Shown in pieces: positions 47,853-56,125 of a stretch of 64,000 bases of DNA. The translations under genes were made by a program, and so were the position numbers. The notes below the pieces were generated by a model. That model was given only the letters and a program-made list of their open reading frames with translations, ran no database searches and was not told where the DNA came from. The stretch's first letter is position 1. Each line of letters starts with the position of its first letter. Origin of the DNA: Lignipirellula cremea (GTDB lineage: Bacteria > Planctomycetota > Planctomycetia > Pirellulales > Pirellulaceae); contig NZ_CP036433.1 of the NCBI RefSeq assembly GCF_007751035.1, positions 8,537,001-8,601,000 of the forward strand, written 5' to 3'.

Positions 47853-48416
47853 ATGGGAATCTGGCTGGCAGTCAGACTGATGTTTGCACTGTCCCTGTTC
47901 CTGACAGGCCTGCTGGGAGTTTTCAATGCGCACCGGCTCGCAAAAGGAACCAGGCGTGACGCCGACCACCCAGTTTTTTTGGATCGGCCTGACAATTACG
48001 AGCACCGCGGGGTCGATGTTTCTCTTTTTTTGCCTGCTTGACGCGAGCGAACTGGTTCTTCCTTCATCTGCCGAGGCCCGTGGTTAGAATCAAGTCGCCA
48101 AGGGATGATCCTGTGCGGAGAACTCACGCTGACGGGCCTGGCCTTTCTGCTGTTCTCCCGCGCCGCCGTCGGTCGACCGCGATGGGTGAAGCCGCTGCTC
48201 TCGATCAACGTCCTGCTGTTTGCGGCGTGATGCGTCTCCTGCGCCTACACGGGTGTCTCTTCCAAAGGAATCGATCCGCGGACAACAAGCGGTAATCTGT
48301 TTTTTGACACGGCTTCTGGCGGTATCGTTATTCTCGGTTATCTTGGAAATGGGGTCGCGGCGCTGATATTCATTGCCTTCCCGATCCGATCTCTCTATCG
48401 CCTGCCGCCAGAGTGA
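47853..48416 (+). pseudogene. decayed polytopic membrane protein gene
   Basis: Three coding-looking pieces follow each other in different frames. 47853 on: MGIWLAVRLMFALSLFLTGL...HRLAKG. Then one frame over: GVTPTTQFFWIGLTITSTAG...FFCLLDASEL, to about 48085. Then back to the first frame: MILCGELTLTGLAFLLFSRA...LSINVLLFAA, a TGA at 48228-48230, and further CVSCAYTGVSSKGIDPRTTS...GGIVILGYLGNGVAALIFIAFPIRSLYRLPPE to TGA 48414. Together they read as about 185 residues with four hydrophobic helices. Two frameshifts (one possibly at the TTTTTTT run near 47974 or just before it) and one nonsense codon make it a pseudogene. No family recognised. Confidence 0.65.
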
Positions 48417-48517
48417 AACGGGAGGAAACGGCCCGGTTTGTGTCCCTCAAAGAATGACGGACGCCGGCGGCGCTGGCGTCCTTGTCGCCCGAATGGGGGT
48501 CCTGATAGAATTTCTGT

Positions 48518-49048
48518 ATGCTTGCTTGTATCGATACCTGGTATTCGGCAGAAGTCTCTCGCACGGCGCTCGTGCTTTTTGCAAACTGGCCTGATGCTAC
48601 CGCGACGCGGGAAATTGTAGAGGAAGCATCCCATCAGCCCAGCGAGTACATTCCCGGAGAGTTCTTTCGGCGTGAGTTGCCGTGTATCCTTTCCGCCGCA
48701 CATCCGTTTCTGGACACCCTCGACACGCTGGTCATAGATGGTTACGTATGGCTGGATTCGTCGGGCAGAAAGGGACTCGGCGCCATGCTTCACGAGGCGG
48801 TCGATAAATCGATCAACGTGATCGGTGTGGCGAAAACACGATTCAGCGGAAGTGCGGGGGTGGAAGTGTTACGGGGCGCCAGCCGCAAGCCGCTGATCGT
48901 TACTGCGGTGGGAATGGACGACTCCCACGCGGCCCAGCTTGTTCAATCCATGCACGGGGAACACCGGATTCCCACACTCCTCAAACGAGCAGATTTTCTT
49001 TCACGACAACCGGTCAAAGCTCCGGCAGAAAACGGGGACAAACCCTGA
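48518..49048 (+). CDS. endonuclease V-like protein, divergent and short
   Basis: 176 residues from ATG 48518. The EndoV order is visible: ACIDTWYS with Asp6, YIPGEFFRRELPCIL with Glu53, LVIDGYVWLD with Asp74 and INVIGVAKTRFSG with Lys106. These match E. coli Nfi Asp35, Glu89, Asp110 and Lys139. The usual DGHGxxHPR reads DGYVWLDSSGR, and the N-terminal 30 residues of standard members, including part of the DNA-wedge region, are missing. Endonuclease V cleaves next to deoxyinosine. The metal site seems kept, but activity on hypoxanthine is uncertain. It stands alone in a region of decayed genes. Confidence 0.8.
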   Translation: MLACIDTWYSAEVSRTALVLFANWPDATATREIVEEASHQPSEYIPGEFFRRELPCILSAAHPFLDTLDTLVIDGYVWLDSSGRKGLGAMLHEAVDKSINVIGVAKTRFSGSAGVEVLRGASRKPLIVTAVGMDDSHAAQLVQSMHGEHRIPTLLKRADFLSRQPVKAPAENGDKP

Positions 49049-49192
49049 ATGGCTCCGCGAGAACAAGGCCGGCCATTCCGCGGACGTTCTCTCGCCGACA
49101 GGAGCCATTACGCGGTTCCGCCTGCTTTGCCCCACTCCCCCGGTCCGGCTAAAATCCGGGTGGTTTGATTATCGCCAGGTGAGATTTTCAGC

Positions 49193-49507
49193 GTGAGTGA
49201 AATGCGAGTTCGAAAACGGGACAAGATGGATGGCGAGACTGCCATCTCTTTTGCCATCGAATGCTTCCAGCAGTTTCACTCGCGTGATTCATGCCCGGAA
49301 TGGTTGAGCCGTTGCACGACGATAGGCTATTTCTGGGATGAAAACGACAACTATATCGTTTCGTTTTCGGTTACCCCCAAGGCAACGAACGATGGCGTGA
49401 GCTATTTCAAAGTTTCCGTCGATCCGGCCACCTCGGAAACGCGAGTCTTGCTCGACAGCAAGCTCTCACAATACGCAGGGGAAGACCTTCAAGGCTATTT
49501 GAAGTGA
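49193..49507 (+). CDS. hypothetical small protein
   Basis: 104 residues from GTG 49193 (ATG 49202 also possible). A helix (GETAISFAIECFQQFHS) is followed by strands (TTIGYFWDENDNYIVSFSVTPK, VSYFKVSVDPATSETRVLLD), an alpha-beta layout like small immunity or NTF2/PepSY-like folds. The conserved-looking W and Y positions and balanced composition suggest a real gene. I do not recognise the family. It lies between the EndoV-like gene and a sulfatase pseudogene. Confidence 0.55.
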   Translation: MSEMRVRKRDKMDGETAISFAIECFQQFHSRDSCPEWLSRCTTIGYFWDENDNYIVSFSVTPKATNDGVSYFKVSVDPATSETRVLLDSKLSQYAGEDLQGYLK

Positions 49508-49588
49508 CGATGCAACCGAGCAAAACGGAACGACGGTAACGGGCCGCGTCCCCAGGGCGCGATCCATGCCGCCGCGGCATGGCGTCCA

Positions 49589-50305
49589 ATGGCGATCCCG
49601 CTGGCACTTGCCGGCCTCGCGGCGCATGCGGACGACGCTCCGAAGTTCGATCGTTCGGTGAAGTTCGCAGAGAACTTCGAAGCGGCGATTCCTCGTCCCG
49701 AACAGGACGCAGCGACGACCGGGAAACTTGCCGCGCTGCGGAAGCAGACGGGCAAGCGGCCGAACATTGTCTGGATCGTCGTCGACGACATGGGCTATGG
49801 CGATCCCGGCTGCTACGGCGGCGGCGCGATCGCCGGGGCGTCAACTCCCAACATCGACCGGCTCGCGGCAGAGGGACTCCAACTCATCTCGTGCTATGCC
49901 CGGCAAACCTGCACGCCGACACGTTCCGCGATCCTCACGGGCCGCCTGCCGTTTCGGACTGGGCTGACCCGTCCTATCCTCGCCGGGGACAAGGTGACGA
50001 AGAATCCCTGGGAGGACGAGTCCAGTCTGGCCCGTTTACTTAGCGACTCCGGCTACTTCACTCTGCTTACCAGCAAGTGACACATCGGCGAAGGCGAAGA
50101 GATGCGACCGCACGACGTGGGCTTCGACGAGTTCTATGGCTATTACCCCGCGCAGAAAGAAATCTCGCAGCGGTTCGACCCCCGCCGCTTCCCGGGCCTT
50201 GTTCTTAACCCGGAACGGCTCGCTGCGTTCGAGGCCTTCGGCCCGACCGACGCACTGACTCACGGCTTCAAGGGAGGCCCGACGAAGGAGCTCGCCAAGA
50301 CTGCT
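49589..50305 (+). pseudogene. sulfatase pseudogene: Trp-to-stop and 3' truncation
   Basis: From ATG 49589 a signal-like start (MAIPLALAGLAAHADDA) leads into the sulfatase opening RPNIVWIVVDDMGYGDPGCYGGG and the formylglycine motif CTPTR in ARQTCTPTRSAILTGR. The frame reads LLTSK, then TGA (50078-50080), then HIGEGEEMRPHDVGFDEFYGYYPAQKEI, exactly where sulfatases have GKWHIGE, so TGG has become TGA. The frame continues to about GPTKELAKT near 50300 and then ends at the promoter and start of the next gene. The second half of the expected protein (roughly 250 residues or more) is absent, pointing to a deletion. Confidence 0.88.
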
Positions 50306-50323
50306 ATCGCCCTGTTGGCGTGC

Positions 50324-50329
50324 TATAAT
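50324..50329 (+). promoter_or_regulatory. extended -10 element at the DUF1549 gene start
   Basis: TGCTATAAT (50321-50329) is a perfect extended -10 (TGnTATAAT). No good -35 precedes it. If used, transcription would begin near 50336, right at the second ATG (50337), giving a leaderless message. It sits at the scar where the sulfatase pseudogene ends. Confidence 0.5.
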
Positions 50330-52652
50330 GCGGCTCATGTTGACTACCTTTTTCCTACCGCTGGTGCGCGTGCTGGCTCTGGTTGTTGCTGTCGGGCTGA
50401 CGGCGGCGGCGAGGGCTGAGGATCGATTGACGTTTGAGCAGCATGCGGCGCCGATTCTCAAGGCGCATTGCTGGGAATGTCATGGCGGAGCGAAGCGCGA
50501 GGCGGGCCTGGACCTGCGGCGACGCTTCGCCTTGCTGGACGGCGGCGATAGCGGGCCGGCGATCAAGCCGGGCAAGCCGGACGACAGTCTGCTGCTGGAG
50601 ATGATCGCCGACGGTCAGATGCCGCCGGACGGAAAGACGCCGCTTGCTCCCCAGCAGATCGCGACCCTGCGGGCGTGGATCGCTGACGGAGCCGCCATCG
50701 CCGGCGAGAGCGAAACCCCGCTGCCTGCCGATGACGAGAACGCCAGGTTCAGCGAAGAACAACGTCGCCACTGGGCATTCCAGCCGGTCCAGGCGATCGC
50801 GCCGCCGGCTGTTGCGGATACGTCCTGGCTGCGCACGCCGGTCGATGCGTTTCTGCTCGCAGCGCTGGAGCAGCATGGCTGGCGGCCTGCCGCGGCCGCT
50901 TCCCGACGGGTGCTGATTCGCCGGGTGACTTTCGACCTGACCGGTCTGCCGCCGTCGCCGGAGGCGGTCGAGGCGTTTATCAACGATCGTTCCGCGGATG
51001 CGTATGAAAGAGTTGTCGACGCGCTGCTGGCCAGCCCGCGGTATGGGGAAAGGGCGGCCCAGCACTGGCTGGATGTGGTCCGTTACGCCGAGACCGAAGG
51101 CTTTGAGTACGACCGCCACCTGCCCGACGCCTGGCGGTATCGCGATTATGTAATCGGGGCGTTCAACGCCGACATCCCGTTTGATCAATTCATCCGCGAG
51201 CAGCTGGCAGGCGACGAGCTGCGGCCCCGCGATCCACAGGCCCTCGCCGCCGCCGTTTTCCATCGCCTGGGGACCGTCCGCCGCAACGCGGGAAACCCCG
51301 ACATCGCCGTCAGTCGGAACGAAGTACTGACCGAGCGCACCAACATCGTGGGCGAAGCGTTTCTCGGCCTGTCGGTCGGCTGTGCTCGGTGTCACGACCA
51401 TAAGCTCGAGCCGATCTCACAGAAGGACTACTATCGCCTTCAGGCGTACTTCGCCGCCACCGTTGAAGACAACTTCCGCCTGGCGTCTGACGCCGAGGTG
51501 CAGGCCTGGGAAAAGAAAACCGAAGAACAGAATGGCCGCATCCAGCAGCTGAAAGCGGAGGCGAAGAAAGCGAACGACGCCGATCGATCCCGGCTGGAGC
51601 AGCAGATCCTCGACCTGGAGTACGCACTGCCGCCGGCGCCGGCGACGATCCCCACCATTCGGAACGACGCCGCCCAGCGGACTGCCATGCACGTGTTGCG
51701 GCGGGGTGAATGGGAGAAGAAAGGGGTCGCGGTGGGGCCGCGTCCGCTGAGCATCTTGTCGCCGTCGACGCTGCCGGAACTGCCGGCCGACACGCCCCAG
51801 CCGCGCACGCGACTGGCCGACTGGATCGCCGACGGGCAGCACCCGCTGTCTTCCCGCGTGATCGTCAACCGGATCTGGCAACAGCATTTTGGCGTCGGGC
51901 TGGTCGCCACGGCGAACGACTTTGGCGTGCACGGCTCGCCGCCCAGCCATCCGCAACTGCTCGACTGGCTGGCCCATTCGCTGGTCCAGAACGGCTGGAA
52001 GCTCAAGCCGCTGCATCGCCTGATCGTACTCAGCAACGCCTACCAGCAAAGCAGTCGCCTGGCGCCAGGCAGCAAGCTGGCCGAAGCGGACCCCAACAAT
52101 CGCTGGCTGGGGCGGTTCTCGCGCAGGCGACTGTCGGCGGAAGAACTGCGCGACGCCATGCTGGCCGTCAGTGGGCGACTCAACCTGCACGCCGGCGGAC
52201 CCAGCGTCATCCCGCCGGTCGATCCGGAACTGGTCGCGCTGCTCTACAAACCGGCGCAGTGGCGAGTGACAGAAGATGTCAGCGAGCACAACCGACGTTC
52301 GATCTACCTGATCGCCAAGCGGAACCTGCGGCTGCCGTTTATGGAAACGTTCGACGCCCCCGCGCTGCAAAACAGCTGTCCGCAGCGGGAGACGAGCACC
52401 CATGCGCCGCAAGCGCTGGAGCTGACCAACGGCGACTTCGCCAACGCCATGGCAGCCGCGCTGGCCGAGCGGCTGGAGCGCAACTGCGGCGACAATCACC
52501 CGCGGATCGTACAGCGGGCGTATCAACTGGCCGCGGGTCGCGAGCCGACGCCGCGGGAGCGGGAGTTGTCGCTGGCGTTCCTGGCGGAGGAGCCGCTGCG
52601 GGAGTTCGCTCTGGCCGTGCTAAACCTTCAAGGGTTCCTTTATGTCGATTGA
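50328..52652 (+). CDS. PSCyt1-DUF1549-DUF1553 planctomycete protein
   Basis: 774 residues from ATG 50328 (ATG 50337 may be the true start if the TATAAT at 50324 is the promoter). A signal peptide (LVRVLALVVAVGLTAAARA) is followed by the PSCyt1 domain with a c-type heme site CWECH (Cys48-His52) and the MPPDGKTPL loop. DUF1549 follows (RRVLIRRVTFDLTGLPPSPEAVEAF, HWLDVVRYAETEGFEYDR), then an internal coiled coil at about 390-430, then DUF1553 (RLADWIADGQHPLSSRVIVNRIWQQHFGVGLV, HRLIVLSNAYQQSS). These exported proteins are nearly always paired with DUF1501, as here (11-base overlap). They are thought to act on sulfated or complex polysaccharide breakdown, but the chemistry is not established. Confidence 0.93.
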   Translation: MRLMLTTFFLPLVRVLALVVAVGLTAAARAEDRLTFEQHAAPILKAHCWECHGGAKREAGLDLRRRFALLDGGDSGPAIKPGKPDDSLLLEMIADGQMPPDGKTPLAPQQIATLRAWIADGAAIAGESETPLPADDENARFSEEQRRHWAFQPVQAIAPPAVADTSWLRTPVDAFLLAALEQHGWRPAAAASRRVLIRRVTFDLTGLPPSPEAVEAFINDRSADAYERVVDALLASPRYGERAAQHWLDVVRYAETEGFEYDRHLPDAWRYRDYVIGAFNADIPFDQFIREQLAGDELRPRDPQALAAAVFHRLGTVRRNAGNPDIAVSRNEVLTERTNIVGEAFLGLSVGCARCHDHKLEPISQKDYYRLQAYFAATVEDNFRLASDAEVQAWEKKTEEQNGRIQQLKAEAKKANDADRSRLEQQILDLEYALPPAPATIPTIRNDAAQRTAMHVLRRGEWEKKGVAVGPRPLSILSPSTLPELPADTPQPRTRLADWIADGQHPLSSRVIVNRIWQQHFGVGLVATANDFGVHGSPPSHPQLLDWLAHSLVQNGWKLKPLHRLIVLSNAYQQSSRLAPGSKLAEADPNNRWLGRFSRRRLSAEELRDAMLAVSGRLNLHAGGPSVIPPVDPELVALLYKPAQWRVTEDVSEHNRRSIYLIAKRNLRLPFMETFDAPALQNSCPQRETSTHAPQALELTNGDFANAMAAALAERLERNCGDNHPRIVQRAYQLAAGREPTPRERELSLAFLAEEPLREFALAVLNLQGFLYVD

Positions 52653-54078
52653 CCAGCCCCTGCATGTACGTCCTCTGGGCGGCCGGCGTGACTTCCTGCG
52701 GAACGCCTTTTGCGGTTTTGGCGGCATGGCGTTATCGTCGCTCCTGCAGCAGGAACAGGGGCAAGCAAAGGCGCCGACTTCCGAGAATCCCTTGGCGGCG
52801 AAAAAGCCGCATCATCCGGCCAAGGCCCGCTCGGTCATCTTCCTGTTCATGGCCGGCGGACCGAGCCAGCTGGAAACGTTCGACCCCAAGCCGCTGCTGA
52901 ACAAGCTGCATGGCCAGCCGCGGCCGGCCGCGTTCGGCGAGGCCAAATACCAGTTCATCAAGTCCGACGCCAAACTGCTCGGCGTAAAGCGAAAGTTCCG
53001 TCCCTGCGGCGAAAGCGGCATCGAAGTCTCCGACCTGTTCCCGCACCTGGGCGACTGCATCGACGATGTGGCCGTCATCCGCTCCTGTTATGGCGACAAG
53101 GTCGTCCACTCGGCGGCCCAGTATGAACTGTTCTCCGGCCGCACCGCCCCTGGCTTCCCCAGCATGGGCTCCTGGTCGTTGTACGGCCTGGGCGCCGAGA
53201 CCGATTCCCTGCCCGCCTATGTGGTGATGCCTGACCCGCTGGGCGCATTGGAAGCCGGCCAGCCGATGTACATGCACGGCTTTCTGCCGGCCGCTTACCA
53301 GCCGACCATGCTGAGGCCGGGCGATCGGCCCGTGCTGAACCTGCGCCTGCCAGAAGGCGTGCAACCGGACCAGCGGCGGCGGACGATGCGGCTGATCCAG
53401 GAGTTGAACCAGGCGGCCCTGTCGCCCGGCGACCAGGAACTGGAGGCGCGGCTGGCGGCGTACGACCTGGCCTTTCGGATGCAAACATCGGCGCCGGCGG
53501 CGTTCGACCTGGGAGAAGAGACACAGGAAACGCTCGACCTGTACGGCGTAGGACGAAAGCCGACCCACGACTACGGCCGCCGCTGTCTGCTGGCCCGGCG
53601 TCTGGTGGAACGGGGCGTGCGGTTCGTGTGCGTGGTCGCCGGCGGAGGTCCCGGCAACATGCAGTGGGACGCCCATGCGGATATCGAAGAGAACCACTTG
53701 CGCAAGGCGGGTGAAACCGACCAGCCCGCGGCCGCCTTGTTGACCGATCTGAAGCGGCGCGGCCTTCTCGACGAAACGCTCGTCCTGTGGGGCGGCGAGT
53801 TCGGCCGTTCGCCCGAGGCGCAAGGCGAAGGACGCGACCATCACAACCTGGGCTTCACGATGCTGATGGCGGGCGGCGGCATCCGGGGCGGCCAGGTCAT
53901 CGGCGCCACCGACGAGATCGGTCTGAAAGCAGTCGAACAGCCGCACCACTTCCGCGATATCCACGCCACGATGCTCCACCAGTTGGGGCTCGATCAGCAC
54001 CGCCTCACTTATCCCCACCTGGGCCGCGATGAGCGATTGACGTTCGTCGAAGGGGATGTCATTAAGGAGATCGTGTAA
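52642..54078 (+). CDS. DUF1501 domain-containing protein
   Basis: 478 residues. ATG 52642 overlaps the stop of the DUF1549 gene by 11 bases, so the two are translationally coupled. A Tat-like start (RRDFLRNAFCGFGGMALSSLLQ) with RRDF suggests export in folded state. DUF1501 (PF07394) hallmarks follow: KARSVIFLFMAGGPSQLETFDPKP, DVAVIRSCYGDKVVHSAAQY, PSMGSWSLYGLGAE, VRFVCVVAGGGPGNMQWDAH, LVLWGGEFGRSPEAQGEGRDHHNLGFTMLMAGGGIRGG. The fold is related to alkaline phosphatase/sulfatase, and metal ligands (D, H pairs) are kept. Exact reaction unknown. Confidence 0.95.
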   Translation: MSIDQPLHVRPLGGRRDFLRNAFCGFGGMALSSLLQQEQGQAKAPTSENPLAAKKPHHPAKARSVIFLFMAGGPSQLETFDPKPLLNKLHGQPRPAAFGEAKYQFIKSDAKLLGVKRKFRPCGESGIEVSDLFPHLGDCIDDVAVIRSCYGDKVVHSAAQYELFSGRTAPGFPSMGSWSLYGLGAETDSLPAYVVMPDPLGALEAGQPMYMHGFLPAAYQPTMLRPGDRPVLNLRLPEGVQPDQRRRTMRLIQELNQAALSPGDQELEARLAAYDLAFRMQTSAPAAFDLGEETQETLDLYGVGRKPTHDYGRRCLLARRLVERGVRFVCVVAGGGPGNMQWDAHADIEENHLRKAGETDQPAAALLTDLKRRGLLDETLVLWGGEFGRSPEAQGEGRDHHNLGFTMLMAGGGIRGGQVIGATDEIGLKAVEQPHHFRDIHATMLHQLGLDQHRLTYPHLGRDERLTFVEGDVIKEIV

Positions 54079-54374
54079 GGGGTGATCCGCCGGTACAGCA
54101 GGCGGCCGGAAACACCTCGCCGCAGGAAAACCTTCGACCTGCGAGTCACGGCGCCTTGTTACTTGCCTCCCTCCTGGCAGGGCCGTAAACTGGCGGCCAT
54201 ACGAATCGGGCTGTGGCTGTGAACCTTCTCCAAGGAAAGCGGGCGCCCGGTTCCTCGTTCCGGGCAACAAGCGTGCTGGCAGTCTTCCTTCCCACCCACG
54301 GCGAAGTCACGCCTCCCTGCGCTCCGTCCGGCGATATCTGTTTCTGTTTGCCATTCCGTTATTGAGGAATTCCC

Positions 54375-54794
54375 GTGGCCGCCTTTTTCACTGAACTGTT
54401 CCGCGTTGCGCCGGACAAGGTTTCTTCCCTGCTGGATCCGGAACTGGAACGCGATCCGGAAACCTCGCTATGGCTCAAAAACATTGGCGAAATGGAACTG
54501 GTGGGACTCTGGGAATCGCTGACCAACACCGAGTCGGACGGCACCATGATCCAAGACATTCTGTCGGACGAGGATGCGGACGCGATGCTGTTCAGCCTGC
54601 CGCCTGAATTCCTGGAAGCGATCGCTGCCGTCACCGACGACAAGGTGGATTCGATTGCGGAACAATGGCAGGAAACAGACGAAGTCGCCCACTGGGACCA
54701 GGCAGATCTGGCGCAAGTGATTCGCGACATCCGCAACCTGGTGCAAGCCGCCAACGCTAACAACCAGATTGTCGTGGAGCTGGCGGATATGTAA
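54375..54794 (+). CDS. hypothetical acidic protein
   Basis: 139 residues from GTG 54375, with GAGGA 8 bases upstream. Strongly acidic throughout (many Asp/Glu, few Lys/Arg) with alternating helices: FFTELFRVAPDKVSSLLDPELERD, SLWLKNIGEMELVGLWESL, AMLFSLPPEFLEAIAAV, LAQVIRDIRNLVQAANANNQIVVE. No signal peptide. The layout resembles DUF1877-like small proteins (fxxxp-x-vxxlL-x-dp opening and a D-x-a-x-a-w middle), but I cannot confirm a family. Convergent with the next gene. Confidence 0.7.
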   Translation: MAAFFTELFRVAPDKVSSLLDPELERDPETSLWLKNIGEMELVGLWESLTNTESDGTMIQDILSDEDADAMLFSLPPEFLEAIAAVTDDKVDSIAEQWQETDEVAHWDQADLAQVIRDIRNLVQAANANNQIVVELADM

Positions 54795-54869
54795 GGCGCC
54801 GCCAGACCTGGTATCCGGCCGCCAACCACTCCGCAAGGCTCTGCCCTGCCCTCCCCTGCCGGCAGTCGT

Positions 54870-55856
54870 TTATACGGTCCACTCGGCCGGGTCGGGAGAG
54901 AGCAACTGGCCGGGCAGCTCGGCGATCCGGTGGTCCAGCAGCTCTTCCTGTGCCGGCAGGTCCGTCAGCAATTGACGAGCCTTCTCCCGTTCTTGACCCG
55001 CAGGCAGCATGGCGACGGCCTCCTGGATCTTCCGTTTGACGAACTCCGCGGTGAAAGACTGGGAGAGAAATTCCCCATTCGCCGGCAACCAGCCCGCATG
55101 GTGAATCTGACTGTCGTGCGACCACAGGACAGGCGTTAGTTCCGCGGGAAACAGGGGGTTCTCATCGTCAAAATACAGCAACGCCGAAACATACTGAATG
55201 GCGGCGATCGCCCGGCCTGGCGTACCCAGGGACCACCACTGCTCCCATAACTCTGTCAGATCGACGATTCTCGCCAGGGAGTTGATGCGTCTGATCCAGC
55301 ACCATGACGGCGCTGCGTTCTGGATGTCAAACAGGCGAGTTTCCGCATCGAGCCTTGCCAGGAAACTATCCAACAGAAAGTTGCGCACTGCCAGCAAGCG
55401 ATCCGGGCTTAACATCTTGCGAAACACCTGGCCATAAGACACGGCAAAGTGAATCTCTGCCGTGCCACCGCCACACGGCCGGTTGTCCGCCAGCGAGCGA
55501 TGCCAGTCCATCAGGCAGGCGGGAAAAAGATAGTCAAACAGATCCGGCTGGAGTTCCACAAAAGCCAGATCAGCATAGTAGTATCCCAGCTTTGACAGAT
55601 CCATTGACAAGTAAGGCTGACTGGCCAGCAATCGCAGCTCCGCATCGCAATAATCGAACTGTTGTTCCGAGATACTCAAGGGCGGCCTGGGATTGCCGAA
55701 CATTTCCGCCAGGCGACTCCAGGAAATGTCCCGCAATAAAGGCGGACGACGGTTCGTTTTTCTCTTCATCGCCGCACCCCGTCCACCCGAAGCAGGATAC
55801 ATCCCGATGCGTGTCTGCTCCATCCACTGAAGCGCTATCCGGGGATTATTCTGCAT
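54870..55856 (-). CDS. hypothetical protein, Trp/Leu-rich helical
   Basis: 328 residues from ATG 55856, with GGGAA upstream; in-frame ATGs at 55799 and 55769 are also possible, the last one opening with KRKTNRRPPLLRDISW. Visible features are many aromatic residues (LGYYYADLAFVELQPDLFDYLFPACLMDWHRSL, WWSLGTPGRAIAAIQYVSALLYFDDENPLFP) and a Leu-rich C-terminal helix region (VAMLPAGQEREKARQLLTDLP). No signal peptide or membrane helix. I do not recognise a family; it could be an enzyme or an immunity-type protein. Single minus-strand gene. Confidence 0.65.
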   Translation of the reverse strand: MQNNPRIALQWMEQTRIGMYPASGGRGAAMKRKTNRRPPLLRDISWSRLAEMFGNPRPPLSISEQQFDYCDAELRLLASQPYLSMDLSKLGYYYADLAFVELQPDLFDYLFPACLMDWHRSLADNRPCGGGTAEIHFAVSYGQVFRKMLSPDRLLAVRNFLLDSFLARLDAETRLFDIQNAAPSWCWIRRINSLARIVDLTELWEQWWSLGTPGRAIAAIQYVSALLYFDDENPLFPAELTPVLWSHDSQIHHAGWLPANGEFLSQSFTAEFVKRKIQEAVAMLPAGQEREKARQLLTDLPAQEELLDHRIAELPGQLLSPDPAEWTV

Positions 55857-56125
55857 GAATTTTCCCGTTTTGTGAAGATAGCAGGAGGGATTGTTGACAG
55901 ATATTCTCGGACTCCTCAGAATCTGCGTGTGCCTTCTCCTTGTCTTTCATTCTCTTGTCTTATACGCTCAAGACACCGCCGGGGCGCCGCCCTTTTAACC
56001 GGGCTATTGGGCGAACCGGTAACCCGTTCTCAAGGCGACGCCTCGCGGCAGACAGATCGAGGAAACGGAGAAGATTCCCAGATCTGGGAGCAATGGCTGT
56101 TCCTGTCACCTTGAAGGAGTGAATC
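55857..56125 (+). promoter_or_regulatory. upstream region of the sulfatase gene with a possible promoter
   Basis: TTGACA (55894-55899), 17-base spacer, CAGAAT (55917-55922, four of six). This would give a leader of about 200 bases before ATG 56126. AAGGAG at 56113-56118 is the ribosome binding site. Confidence 0.45.

Noticed and set aside
48228-48230. TGA as a selenocysteine or readthrough codon in the membrane-protein frame
   Set aside because: The same gene also has two frameshifts, and no SECIS-like hairpin or selenoprotein gene is visible; decay explains it better.
50078-50080. TGA in the sulfatase as a recoded codon
   Set aside because: It replaces the invariant Trp of GKWHIGE and the gene also lacks its 3' half, so it is a nonsense mutation.
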